A DNA stretch of 64,000 nucleotides, taken from NCBI GenBank assembly GCA_034359265.1, contig CP136890.1, positions 68,821,501 to 68,885,500 of the forward strand, given 5' to 3'. Shown here piece by piece: positions 22,970-34,229 of this stretch. Made by a program: the position numbers and the translations under genes. Origin of the DNA: Canna indica. Its lineage: Eukaryota; Streptophyta; Magnoliopsida; Zingiberales; Cannaceae. A model generated the notes under the pieces. The model did no database searches. It had not been told where the DNA came from and was given only the letters and a program-made list of their open reading frames with translations. The stretch's first letter is position 1. Every line of letters starts with the position of its first letter.

Positions 22970-23165
22970 AACATCGCAGCAACATAAACTTCACAGCAGC
23001 AAGAGTAGTTTTAACTAACTAACGACTACCAATTATCAGAGCAACAAGAGCAGTTATAATCGACTAACCATTTACAGAGCAACAAGAGTAGTTGTAACTT
23101 ACTAATAGCTGACTAACAACAACATAATCTCCACGGCACCAAGAGCAATTGCAACTGACTGTGTT
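22970..23165. repeat. Imperfect repeats around GCAACAAGAGNAGTTGNAA
   Basis: Four or five units of about 45-60 bases contain AGCAACAAGAG(C/T)AGTT(A/G)(C/T)AA and CTAACNACTAAC-type stretches. Related units recur at about 22046-22080 and 23490-23580. Each contains a short self-complementary core (TTGCAACTGC...GCAGTTGCAA). They occur nowhere else in the window. Confidence 0.55.
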
Positions 23166-23900
23166 GATATAGGAGACTTGCAGATTCAAATCTTCTCTTT
23201 CCTCATAAATAGAGAAAGCCAACCAACTTTCATAAATGTCACGTAACAAAAGATCTTAACTTCAACAGCTTCAAATTCAAAACAATCATAACACATCATA
23301 ATTCTTTGGCCATAAAAGCTTCAAGAAAAACCGCCTAGCTCATCAATGAAGACCACTTCATTTCTTCCATAAATGATCAAGCAATCAAAAGTAATTAAAG
23401 ATGAATAAATATCATAAAGATGTTATATGCAAGCATCAATAATTACAGCAAGCAAATAGTCATCACCGTAGTATCATAAGCTTTAGTATAAAACTCCAAC
23501 AACAAGAGCAGTTGCAATTGGCTTACAATTGAGAACTTCAGCAAAAACTCCACAACAATTGCAACTGACATACAATTGAGAACTGACTGATAATCCTTTT
23601 GCCAAATATAGTCAACACAACATAAGGTAAACACCAACAGATGATGAAACAATGGATTGAAGGCTTGACCAAAGAGAGTAGTCTCAAACTAGGCTTTCTC
23701 TAAACAAATGGCTCAAGGAAGCTCACAAAGGTTCATATGATGGCTCAATATCAATAACCACCCTTAAGGAAGGCTGGTAACCCATATTTATAGATAAACA
23801 TGGGTATACCAAGCCTCAACGGATTGAAACGGCTAGAAAAATAGCAATTGGGCCCAACGGGCGAACTTCGGTCGACCGTCAATCGACTGAAGTTTACGAA

Positions 23901-24299
23901 ACCTTCGAACGAAATTATATCGAGTATTGTTTCTTTCGACCAGGCTGGTGGAAACCGAGTAGTGGTCATGTAAGGGATCGGAGGCCGAAAGTATCGGCTC
24001 TACAGGCTGAGAACCGCACTCGAGCTTTACGAGCCGAGGAGCGTAAAGCGGGACCGCACGAGGGTCGTGTTTGTCTCGAGTTGTGGGGTATTTGATGAGA
24101 CAGTGAGATGGCTATGGAGTTCTTGGGTACACTTAGAAATGCGAAAAGTACAATCTTTATTAATGATAAAAAGGGAAACATACAGAAAAGTGCTATATTC
24201 GAGCTTTATTTGCTCCTTATCAGGGCGGTTTGCGTACGACTTGAGTTGATACTCGGCCTTTAAGCTATGCTGGATCGGGGTTGCTTTTGCGTGTCTTGG
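23901..24299. other. Boundary region, weakly Tat-like
   Basis: No domain is recognised. A minus-strand open stretch at 23966-24181 is low-information (rich in R, S and A). The region lies where the Tat-like gypsy remnant ends and the inverted copia LTR begins, so it may contain the worn 3' end of the gypsy. Confidence 0.3.
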
Positions 24300-25574
24300 C
24301 TTGAACTTTCCTTGGCGATTCCTATCGGCTAATTGCCTGCAGTTGTTGAAGGTGCCCGTTGAGGCGAAATGTTAGGTTCTTTCTTTAGCCATGTGGTTCT
24401 TTGCTTGAGGCATTCATTGTAGCATCAATAGGCTTCTTTTTGGTCGGCGTGGAGTACACCTACTTCCGTTTCTAAAATGGGAAACTTCAGTGCCAAATGG
24501 GGGGTTAATACGACGACTCCCAAATTATTTAAGGAGGGCCATCCCAAGATCATGTGACAAGGACTAGAGATGTCCATGACCAAGTATTGCACATTGACCG
24601 TTTTTGCTTTTGGTTGGGAGCTGAGTTTTGTCCTTATCCAAATGGCTCCTCAGACGTCGACTCTTTCTCCCGAGAAGCCCACCAAGTCTCCTTTGCAGGG
24701 TGTGAGTGGGATTTCAGTCAACTGTATTTTTTCGAAGGTAGAGTATAAAAGGATGTTGTTTGAGCTGCGTTGGTCTACTAGGAACTTTTTCACAATGAAG
24801 TTTTCTGCAATCACAAAAATTACGAAAGGGTCGTGTAGGTTTTGGTCAATTCCCTAGAAATCAAATTCATAAAAGGATATTACCGAGTTTTTAGAGGCAG
24901 ATTGTTGTGAGCAAATGGTGTTGTCAACCGCCATGATTACTCAGAGAGATCTTTTCCTGGCTGAGCTTAATTTGCCGCCTCCTGCGAATCCACAAGCAAT
25001 GTAATTGATAACTCCTCAGAGTTCGTTTCTCGAGCGACTGACTCGGTTGCTTTCCATTTGGCTCGAGTGAGGGCTTGGAGGTGTCCGACTTCAGCTCCGA
25101 CGTCGGTGATCTTGGCTCCTGCTTCGACCACGCTCCCTTCAGTGGTTAATATATCTGTCGAGGTGTCATGCACGAACCCGGCCTTCGAGTTGGTCTCCAA
25201 GTACTAGGCAGTCTTTAGTGGTGTGCCTGTAGGTGTCGTGAAAGGCACACTTTTTGCTTATGTTGGCGTTGGGCGGCAGCTTCTGCTTCCTAGCCTTGGC
25301 GGGATGCCTAAGGAGCTTCTTTGTAGATTTCGAGAAGGATGGTTTCCTTCTCAGTGTTGAATGGAGTGTACCTTTCGTATCGAGCATTCAGGCGGGGTGG
25401 TGATCTCGTCGCCCGACTGTTGTCTCATTCATAATAGTTGCGATCTTGCCTTTTTTATCCATTTTCCTGGACCTCTTGTCCTCAGTAGTATCCTTGACAT
25501 TCTTCCTATCGGCCTGTCTGGCCTCGTGGAGTTCTTCAATCTCCATGAAGTTTGTAGTTGTTTCTTGGAACTCA
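24300..25574 (-). pseudogene. Tat-like gypsy gag end and protease region (element C)
   Basis: On the minus strand, gag continues after the hAT insertion: EFQETTTNFMEIEELHEARQ..., then a zinc-knuckle-like FHDTYRHTTKDCLVL (about 25250-25205), then a protease end region HAILGRPSLNNLGVVV... LKFP (about 24540-24470). The nucleotide sequence of this last part is clearly related to 33480-33735. Several stops follow and no RT is found to the left, so pol is missing. Tat-type gag proteins usually have this 'YCEFHxxxGHxTEDC' form of knuckle; here the pattern is H-T-Y-R-H-T-T-K-D-C. Confidence 0.65.
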
Positions 25575-25582
25575 ATCATATC

Positions 25583-28500
25583 TAGGGATGGCAATAATAC
25601 CCGTTTAGGTGGGTACCCACGGGTATTGACCCGTTTATGACAGGTATGGGGGGTAGTTTTCTACCCGCGGGGACTTCGCGGGTAATTTTTTGTACCCGTT
25701 TATTATATGGGGCAGGTACGGGTATTATGGTACTTGTACCCGTGGGTACCCGTTACTCGCGAGAATTAGTAATTTACCAAATTGCCCTTTATTCATATAC
25801 TAAAAAAACCCTAACTTTACACCCCCAATCTCCACTACTCCACTACACCCGCACGCCGTACGCCTCTTCACTCCTCCCTCGTCGCACGCCTCAATCTCAT
25901 ACCCTCAGCCCGAGTGAATCGCCTCACAGCCGCTGGCCGCTGCCCTTCTCCCTCATCGATTCATTCACAACCGCTGTCCTCATCCAGTCCTCCCTCATCG
26001 AGTGATCGGTGGCGTCACCTTCATCCGGCTTCACGAGTCTCCATTCCTCCCTCATTGAGTGATCGTCGGCGTTGGCCTCATCCGACTTCATCGATTCCTT
26101 CACAACAGTCGATGGTGATTGATCAAGTAAATCGAGTCCTCAACGCCGCTGCCCTTCTCCTCATCGAGTGAATTGAGTCATTCAAAGCCGTTGCCCTCAT
26201 TCTCCCTCATCGATTCCTTCACAGCCATTGCTATCCTCACTCCTCCCTCATCAGTTCTGCCATCCAACGTAGGTAACTCAAGTTGTTCTGCCTTAATCTC
26301 TGTTAATGCCTCGATCTGTTCTGCCTTAATGTTTGTTAATGCCTCGATCTGTTAAAATATGTGCACTAAGTAGTTTTCCATTTTCAGGTTCCTACTAAAT
26401 AGCCGGTGTACAAACTCCAAGGATCGCTTCTAAAGCCAATAGAGAGTTCATATTTTCATCATCATTTACTGGTGATAAACAGTAATATTTGGTTATGTTA
26501 TAGGTCTCAATTTTTTTATTTGCAGAAGTTACACAAAAATATGATTATTAGATGCTTAGATCTTTTATTTCAAATGTTGATCATACTCATTGGTGAATAT
26601 ATGGTTCTAATCCTAGGTGCATTAATTTACACATTGACTGCGATGCTTAATGTAATGGCTGGCTTATAGTTAGTTGTTTTCATAGTTTAATTTGTAGACG
26701 CTTCATTTTCCAATCAAGTAATTTTTCCATGTTAGGTTGCTTACTTCAAGAGCAGTTGGTACCGGCAAAAATCAGGATTATCATGCAGAAATCTTGGTTT
26801 GGGAAGTGAATCTACGCATGAAATGAGTTGTAATGGAAGCTTAACACTTGCAGAATTCAGTTATGAGTTAATTAGTCCTATTACTAATAATGATTTGAGG
26901 AGATGATTGTGTGTATTATTTTATTTTCCTTTCTAATAGATATATATATGTATAAACTTCATTAGGAAAGATTTTGTAAAAAAATAGTTGTTTTATTGCT
27001 TGAGTGTGAATCAAAACAAGGTATGAATAATCTATCTTCAGTACACTTAACTTTTTGGTCTATCTTGAATAATCTCCTTATTCATTTATTGGTTACTTTG
27101 GTATCAACAGTCGAGTTTACTGTGATATGGAGCTAATCCCTTCCATTATTTATACAACTTTGATATCAACAAGGTATTGGAATTTGGTTGTCCACTATTG
27201 GCATTAGGTGGTCAGGTAATCGAACCTATGCTACAAGTTAACCACCTCAACAAGGATCAATAATATAATTTGTAACTTCACATGAGTTAAAGATAATATA
27301 ATTTGTAACTTTTTATGGTAAACTAATATATTTTATACGTGTGCAGGATAAAAATACTTGAAGATAATTCTTGATGTGAAGAAATTTTTAATGTGTTTCT
27401 CTACTCTTTGTTGCATTTTAATGTGTTCATGCAATTATGCTTGAAGATATGTTGTTGAAAACTTTATGTTTTAAAGTCTTATGTTGATGTTAAGAAATCT
27501 TTGTAATTTATATTTGAAGACTTTATGCTTGAAGATATGTTGTTGAAGACTTTATGTTTTATAGTGGTGATGTTAAGAAATATTTTAAAGTCTTAATGTG
27601 TTGATGTTGTGTGTTTATACTTAAATTGTGTTTAATTATTTATATTTGAAGTTATTATCAAAATATTATTTCTTTATATTTGAAGTTCTTATCAAAATAT
27701 CAATATTTACATTTTTTTAACTGTCATTGGTACCCGCCAATACCCGTGGGCATCCGTCCCCCCGCGGGTAATTAAATGGGTACCCATTTTTGATACTCGC
27801 GGGGAATAAATGGGTAGCGGGTACTTGTATATTTCGCGGGGCGGGCATATAGTGGGTAGGCACCAATTGTCGCAGGGTCAATTTTGTGCCCAAAATTTTT
27901 GACTCCATGATGACGCTAAGCAGCCTGTTGCTCTCAGCCAACCTTGTCCCAATTCCACAATGTTCTGCCCACAAGGTCGCAGAACGAACTCCGCAGCGTC
28001 AAGGGGAGAGTACCAAGTCGAGGTTCACCAATTCACAGCAAGGGAGATAAGGAAAGAAAGAACAATACTTTGAGGAATACTATATGCATTGATTTACAAG
28101 TGTTTACAAGTATACAAGAACCCTTCCACAAGCGCACTCCGCTGCCCGCTTCGTGCCTCCAACCCTTGGTTAAGCATACACCCTCAAGCACTAGTGGCTT
28201 TTGCCTTACAAGTAGAGTTACACACTTTGTATTCTCACTTTTTCCACTCACACATCTCCTTATAAGGCAATAGCCATTAGTGCTTGAGTGGGTAAGCTTA
28301 ACCAAGAGTTGGAGGCACGAAGCGGGCTAGGGAGTGCGATCTTGGTGTGCGCTTGGGCAAGGAATCTATTTGTAACTTGTAAACCTTTGTGAATCAATGC
28401 ATATTGTATTCCTTCAAGTACTTGTCTTTATTTCCTCATCTCTCCCGCTGTGACTTGGTGTGAACCTCGGATTGGTACTTGGCCATGAACTCTTCTTTCC

Positions 28501-28769
28501 GCTGCGGTGTTCGTTCTGCGTCCTAGTGTGCAGAACAGTGCTGGGATGGCACTCAGCTGGCTGAAAGTTCAGGAGACTACTCTCCAAGCGGGCTGCCACG
28601 TTGTGGCAATGTTCAGGACTGCGTCGGTGTGCAGGACTTGGTAGAGAAGTGGACTGTTCAGCGCCATCACGGAGTCAAAAATTTAAGGCACAAAATTGAC
28701 CCTGTGACAAAATTGACTCTTTTAGAATACTCACCTTTTCCCTCTGTACCCGCCCCGTTGACATCCCTA
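25583..28769. mobile_element. Non-autonomous hAT-type element (3.19 kb) in gag
   Basis: The left end is TAGGGATGGCAATAATACCC and the right end, read inward, is TAGGGATGTCAACGGGGCGG. The 8-bp duplication ATCATATC is exact (25575-25582 and 28770-28777). Subterminal regions contain many GGGTACCCG/CGGGTA repeats. Removing it rejoins the gag frame (...LMKPKDMI then EFQETTT...). The interior contains a CT-rich, leader-like block (25790-26350) with several possible splice acceptors (TTTTCAGG, TTATTTGCAG) and, at 27867-28710, a foldback. No hAT transposase domain could be seen. Confidence 0.88.
27867..28710. repeat. Foldback element with arms of about 350-420 bp
   Basis: The outer ends are TTGTCGCAGGGTCAATTTTG and, inverted, TTGTCACAGGGTCAATTTTG. 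The arms stay complementary inward: GG(A/T)CGCAGAACGAAC...CCGCAGCG, AATATGCATTGATT(T/C)AC, GCCCGCTTCGTGCCTCCAAC and TGGTTAAGC(A/T)TA are all found on one strand in the left arm and on the other in the right. The loop is about 45 bases near 28218-28262. No flanking duplication could be identified. Transcribed, it would form one long hairpin. Confidence 0.8.
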
Positions 28770-28777
28770 ATCATATC

Positions 28778-28953
28778 CTTTGGTTTCATCAAGGCGATCT
28801 GATCAGCGAAGTATCCGGGCTTCAGCCCGTATTTGGTGGAGTAGAGTTCGACTCGGGGTTCGAGATTCAGGATCTCTGCCGCTATGGTTTGGAACCTTCT
28901 TACGTAGTCCCTCAGAGACTCGTGTGCCCTTGCCTAATGTAGTGGAAGCACCC
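28778..28953 (-). pseudogene. Tat-like gypsy gag, middle part (element C)
   Basis: The minus strand reads AHESLRDYVRRFQTIAAEIL... ELYSTKYGLKPGYFADQIAL without a stop. This is the conserved helical part of retrotransposon gag (LRDYVRRF is the key block). It is bounded by the hAT-type element on one side and by a solo LTR on the other. Confidence 0.8.
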
Positions 28954-31305
28954 TGTAATACCCGAGATCTCCTAACATATAAGTTTTATGTGGTGTAGCG
29001 CACGGGATGGGGGAATAGCCGGGTTGAGTCGCGAGAATCGACACTAATGGTAGGTATAACTTAATTGGTTGACACGTGAAGCATGTCGTATGACTTATGT
29101 GTTAGATTGATTTAAGTTGGGATGGAATCGGGTTACGGGTTGAGTCGGGGTCCGATTCAAACTCGGGTTGCGTTGAGTAATGAGACTTAAGTCTCGAGGG
29201 CACTTTGTTCAAAAACCAAAGGAGAGGGAAATAAAACCCTTGACCTCAAGCCACCGTGTGACTCAACGAGAGAGAGCCGCACGCAGCCTGAGGGAAGGGG
29301 AGGGAGATCTTGTGGATGGCGCCGATATCGTGTCGTCGTTAGAGAAGTCGGGATTCATCTTCATTGAGTCCACCTTTGCGTCTGATTGAGGTGAGTGGTT
29401 GGTTTATTAGAAAGGGGAGGCAGGTGACCGAACCTTGGAGGTCTTGTAATCAAGTTTTACGCGATGTTTCTTGCCGATTGATGTGGCTTCTCAGGTTTGG
29501 ACTTCGGATGATGCGCATAGCTGTGATTATGTTTTTTTTATCGTGTTTTATGTGATTTAGGGGTTGGCCGTATAGAGAGAAAGGGGGAAGGTCATGCCAA
29601 AATTTTCCTCAATTTCCTCGAGCGGCTTATAACCCATGGATCGTCTTCTTTTTGGTAAATATCATATCCTTAGATTGATGAATGAGAATTGTTGTCGAAA
29701 GCATGCCCTTCCTACCTAGAAGGCTCAGCCGAGCAAGGTGTTACCCTGCTCAAGTTTCGACCGAGCAAGGGTAAGGGTGGAACTGAAAGATTAATTGAAT
29801 TATTCATGCTAGATTTCATGTTGGGTTGTTTTGATTCATGCTTACATGCTTGGTGTTAAATTGTATTTATGTTATGAGATTTCTCTCTCATCATATGAAT
29901 TGTTAGTAGCGATAGATCTAGATTATCATGTTTAAGGAAATGTTCTTGTTATTGCATACATGGTTAGGATTTAGTATAGCATGCGAATCATGGAAAGGTT
30001 ACAATTATATTCTAATGCTAGTGCCCCATCATACCATGTTATACTACTTGTTTTCTTACTATGAATTTAGCTTTAATCGCTGAAATTAATCTCTTGCTCT
30101 AGCATTCATTTAGTTACCATTGTTGGTATTTAATTTTGGTGATTATTGTTGATAAGAGTAGGCCACATTCTTCGCTATATTTCGTTTACTCAACTAAATC
30201 AAGTAGGAAGGATTTCTATACCCATGAATGGTAGTTACCCGGAGAAACAAAATACATACACTACGTGTCACACCTAGGGATAGACAGCGAATCTTAGCGT
30301 TCAGCTGGTACGATTCGAGGGAAGTCTCGGATAAGGGCACTGCCCGGATAAACCTAGATGGAATTATTACTAAAACATTAATTGTGTACTGTGATTGAGA
30401 TGGTCTACTGAGGCATGTCATCAACCGAACGGCTACCACACGTCTCAGTGATGATAGGGTCTTGGAATTGCACCAGCGGGTCCTCTAGGTGTTAGACCCG
30501 GGTGGCGGAGGGTCTTGAGATTTCGTTAGTGGGCCACGCTGACGGTAGACCCGAGTCGGGTGGGACTAGCTATCCCTAACTCGGAGGGTTCCAGAGACTA
30601 TTGGTCATCCTAGTCGACGGACCCGATATTATTTTGTACATTATATGCCTCGTTAGGCTGGTTGAGAAAGCTGATTCGGCCAGGTTTGATAGGGTTGGGA
30701 AGGTTGGTACGGCCGAACCCCCCCCACACACACATGAATAGGCCCATAGTGGCCGAATGGTATGAGTTGGTAAGGGCCAAGGAGGCCGGTTCAATCACTT
30801 TGGTGACTTGACATGTTGTTTAGCTTAAATTCCTTGACTGTACTATACTGTTGAATATGTTATCTTAATCGAGATTTAAGTGGAGGTTCGAGAGAACCAC
30901 TCACTGAGTTCCTCGTGGACTCGCGGTTTGTTTATTGTTGTTTTGCAGAGCCCGACCCGTGAGGTACGACCTGGTGGCATGGCGCAGCTGGACTGCAGGT
31001 GGAGGCACATATCTCGTAGCAGACGTCCATAGAGTCGTAGTCATGTTAGCTACGGTTGATGGTCATGCACTGAGTGGTCGTTTGTAAAAACATTTACAAT
31101 TTTAAACTTGAACTGTTATTTGAAAAATTGAGTTGTTTCTTTAGACTTAAAACTGATTGAAATTAATAAAGTTTGGTCGCCGTTTATTTCATAGTTTTTT
31201 GATGGTTCAGTGTTGTTCTTTTATGATTGGTTAAGTGTATGTGGTAGGCTTCGGGGTATTGAACTTACCCTGGCCGGTCACGCGACCCTGAGTTGGGGCC
31301 TGACA
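28954..31305 (+). mobile_element. Solo LTR, gypsy family A, opposite orientation (2.35 kb)
   Basis: The plus strand begins TGTAATACCCGAGATCTCC and ends GGGGCCTGACA. The reverse complement starts TGTCAGGCCCCAACTCAGGG and continues with a variant of the GTGACCGGCCAGGGTA block, so it is the same family as 11393, 42312 and 49859 in the other orientation. It interrupts the Tat-like gag. The flanking pentamers are CACCC and CGTCC, which differ by two transitions; either they have mutated or the LTR comes from recombination between different copies. Confidence 0.82.
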
Positions 31306-32030
31306 CGTCCTCTACCTTGGAGTAGATCTGAGATGAGGAGAATCGACTGGTGAAGGCGCGGGAAAGTTCCACAAAAGAGTGTATTAACTCCGGTGGAAGG
31401 CAGGAGAACCACAGTAGAGCAGCTTTCTCCGAGATGGTCAGGAACCCCTGCAGAGGTCGAGGTTGGTCGCTCCATTGAGGAGCATCATGAACCTGAACAT
31501 TGTCAGGTGTATGTTCGAGTCGCCCACACCATCGTAAGGCTTTAGAGTGGTTGACAACCTGAACCTATGTGGAAGGTGTGTTACCATGATCTGTTCGTTG
31601 AAAGGTCCTGAGTTGACAAGAAGAGGAGCAACGATCTCTATGGCTCTTGAATCTTTTTCTTTTCCTCGGCGGGGTGTGTTGGAGGCTTCGTTCTGAACAA
31701 TAGAGACTAGTCTCCTTCTCTCCAAGTAATTTCTTTCTCCCTGTTCCCAGTGGCGACGCTCCTAATCGGCCGGAAGTTATTCTCAGGACCATGTTAACAT
31801 CTTGACCTAGGCGGCTAATAATTGGTTCTCCGCCTCTAGGTCAATTATCCATCGCTAAGGTGCTTCTTGGGGGAGGTTGGTTGGTGCCGGAGTGTCGCTC
31901 CTCACTATTTCATCATCACTAGATTACAGGTAAACATCGTCGTTGGGGTGTTGTCGTTGGCAGCGGCGGCAGTCACCTGTCTCCGGGTTCCAACCATTCT
32001 GGGGCATGTAAGCTGTACTTGACCTATAAT
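31306..32030 (-). pseudogene. Tat-like gypsy gag, N-terminal part (element C)
   Basis: On the minus strand, GPFNEQIM, RFRLSTTLKPYDGVGDSNIH (about 31600-31540) and MFRFMMLLNGATNLDLCR lead into the segment ELSRAFTSRFSSSQIYSK (about 31365-31312). The pattern KPYDGxxDPxxH is typical of the gag start of Tat/Retand-like gypsy elements. Frames shift at least twice. Its continuation lies beyond the solo LTR at 28953. Confidence 0.7.
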
Positions 32031-32040
32031 GGGCGCCAAA
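32031..32040 (-). promoter_or_regulatory. Primer binding site of Tat-like element C
   Basis: The minus strand reads TTTGGCGCCC directly after the LTR end. TGGCGCC-type sites beside the LTR are usual for Tat/Athila-type gypsy elements. Confidence 0.65.
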
Positions 32041-32419
32041 TGTTAAGGGGGGGGGGGGGGGGGGGGGGGGGTGAAAAAGACACTATGGCGCTCAAGTCAA
32101 TAGGTATTCAAGGTGGAGGTAATGAAATAGAAACTTAGGTTACTTGAGGTGTGTCGTGTCTGTATCTATTGCAGATGGAGAGGATGATGCCGCCTGACAA
32201 TCTCACGGGGATATTGCTCGGAATGGGTTGAGGCTGATCCCGGAGATAGCGGGCTCATAATGGCATCCGTCGTAGTTAAGGAAGACATGGATGTCCTTGT
32301 ACGACCAGGTGGAGCCCTCGGTCGGAGCCACTCGGTCTGGCTCTAGTTAGATTCAGGAGTGCGGGGCACTGCTGGGTCTGATCCAACCGGGCCCAAAAAT
32401 ACTAGTCCAGTCTTGTCAC
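32041..32419 (-). repeat. Tat-like gypsy LTR with poly-G
   Basis: It begins TGTTAAGG in plus and ends near CTTGTCA (right end approximate). It is related along its length to 34700-35035: GTCA(A/G)TAGGTATTC(A/G)AGGTGGAGG, TTACTTGAG, GATATTGCTC(G/A)GAATGG, GATGTCCTTGTA(C/T)GA and TAGTCCAGTC. It lies between two internal regions, gag to its left and protease-RT to its right, both on the minus strand. Confidence 0.65.
32047..32071. repeat. Run of 25 G
   Basis: A homopolymer inside the LTR end region. The related LTR at 34700 has no such run at the equivalent place. Its exact length may be an assembly or sequencing approximation. Confidence 0.9.
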
Positions 32420-32429
32420 TGCCTTAGAA

Positions 32430-33790
32430 TCTTAAAGAAAGGGGTGGCTCGATCCTGCAAACCTAGAGAGGAATTTGGACAAAGAGGCCGTCTTCCTCAT
32501 GAATTGTTGTACTTCCTTGATGTTGCGCGGGCTCTGCATCTCTTGGATGGCTCCACATTTCTCTTGGTTGGCTTTGATCCCTTGGTGTGTCAGTATGAAG
32601 CCAAGGAATTTGCCACCGTGAACTCCGAAGGCTCACTTTTTCGGTTTTAATCTCATGTAGTGCTTGAGTTGGCTGAAGATCTCGATGAGATCATTGCAAT
32701 GGTTTTCGGTGGCCGGTGTTTTGGCAACCATGTCATCGACATATACTTCCATGTTATGACCAATTTGCTCAAATACCTTGTTCATAAAGCGCTGATACGT
32801 GGCTCTTGCGTTTTTAAGCCCAAAGGGCATCACCTTGTAATAGAAGTTTGCATGCTCGGTAATGAAGGCCATTTTTTCTTCATCTTTCGGGTGCATCTGA
32901 ATTTGGTTGTAGCCCGAATAGGCGTCCATGAAGCTTAAATATTGATATCCCTAGGCGCCATCAACGAGTTTGTCTATGCTCGGCAACGGGTAAGAGTCCT
33001 TTGAACAAGCCTTATTAAGGTCGGTGAAGTCGATGCACATCCGCCACTTTCTCGAGTGCTTTTTGACCGTTATGACATTTGCAAGCCACGTGGTAAATCA
33101 GATCTCTCTAATTAATTTTGCTTTCAGTAGCTTCTCGGTTTCTTCGAGGGATGCCTATCATCGCTCGATTCCGATCTTTCTTTTCTTCTAGGCCACGAGT
33201 TTGACCCGAGGGTCAATGGCTAGTTTGTGGCAGATGACCTAGGGATCTATCCCTGGCATTTCTGCTGGCGTCCATGTGAAGAGATCGGCATTGTCTCTTA
33301 GTAGAGTGCTGATTTAAGTTTTGAGCTCGTCGGGGAGTTATGCTCCCATATAAGTTACCTGTTTGGGGGATGTCCCGATTTGTATAAGTTCTAAGTCGTC
33401 AGTTGGCTGGGGCTACTCTTAGATGTCTCCCCTGGGATCCAGGTCTGAGATTTGGGGTTGGGGTTCAACCGGCCTGAGCTTCAGGCATTCATTGTAGCAT
33501 GCGCGGGCTTTCTTCCAGTCTACATGAATTACTCCTACTTGTGTCTCCGAGATGGGGAATTTGATGGCGAGATAGGGGGTTGATAAACGGCTTCCATGTT
33601 ATTTAAGGAGGATCGCCCCAATATCATGTGGTAGGGACTTACAGAATGAACGACGATGATCTGTAAGTCTATCGCCCTTGTTCCTGGTGAACAGCTAAAC
33701 ATTGTGACCAACCATAAATAGCTTTTGATGTCCACGCAGTCTCCCGCTGATACTCATCTTTTCGATTGTTAGGTAGAAGAGGACGTCGAC
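32430..33790 (-). pseudogene. Tat-like gypsy protease-RT remnant (element D)
   Basis: Minus-strand order: protease C-terminal part YHMILGRSSLNNMEAVYQ (about 33640-33590), then after a damaged linker an RT with MCIDFTDLNKAC (about 33040), FMDAYSGYNQIQMHPKDEEK (32932-32875), KVMPFGLKNARATYQRFMNK (about 32840-32780) and the catalytic YVDDM (about 32745). The RT ends near 32633 and the rest of pol is missing; an LTR begins at 32419. The catalytic Asp pair is present, but upstream stops prevent expression. Confidence 0.85.
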
Positions 33791-34229
33791 TGAAATCCCC
33801 TGATCTACCAAGACTTTTCTGATAAGGAAATCAGCAATGATTATAGAAATAACAATGAGATCATGTAAATTTCTACCAATTCCTCGAAAGTCAGTATCAT
33901 ATTAAGATATTATCGGGGTGGGCGTGTGTAGCCCTTGCGGCCGAGTCGCATCATCGACGATCATGATAGCCTGGGACGATTGTGTTCCAGCATTGCCTTC
34001 TTCGGCAAATATGCATATAATGTAGTAGTCAATGACTCCCCATATATCGGGATGAGGTTGTTCGGTCCCAGACTCATCATGGTTGTTTGTGTCGCTGGGT
34101 GGTGGTGTTGCACTAGGACTTCGATGTTGTCGTCGGTGGTTCCACCGGCTTCGGCTGCGACTCCGGACGTGCCGAATGTAGTGGTTGAGATGACTTTCTC
34201 TGATTATGCGCTCAATCTTGATGGATCAT
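33791..34229. other. Unassigned, probably worn gypsy sequence
   Basis: The left part (to about 33910) reads like the damaged protease region of element D. The GC-rich plus-strand frame at 33935-34240 has no recognisable domain. Confidence 0.3.

Larger units (their letters stand above)
22004..23640. mobile_element. 1.6-kb insertion flanked by 10-bp repeat, class unknown
   Basis: The sequence GATGATGAAA occurs at 21994-22003 and again at about 23640-23649, and the LTR reads continuously if one copy and the intervening DNA are removed (compare TTTCATCATCAAAGGC at 3530-3545). The inner ends are GTATAGTCTC and GGTAAACACCAACA, which are not inverted repeats of each other. There is no poly-A and no reading frame. 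Inside are repeated GCAACAAGAGCAGTTGCAA-like segments and an AT microsatellite. A TIR-less Mutator-like element or another mechanism is possible. Confidence 0.6.
21612..23900 (-). repeat. Inverted copia LTR, family S-related, split by an insertion
   Basis: The minus strand of 21612-22003 carries the second half of a family S LTR (CATCATCAAAGGCATC, GAGAGCTAAGTTTGTA, GTTGTTGAGGCATAAG-like, CCTAAGCAGGGTGCTTAGG, GTAGTGGAGTAGG). The minus strand of 23641-23900 carries its upstream part, with a TATA-like TCTATAAATATGGG near 23785-23798. The 1.6 kb between them is an insertion. The LTR start is not present. It lies tail to tail with the plus-strand LTR 20261-21611. Confidence 0.6.

Noticed and set aside
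25637..26355. Series of plus-strand frames rich in Ser/Pro/His
   Set aside because: They are low-complexity and overlap in different frames within a hAT-type element; no domain was recognised.
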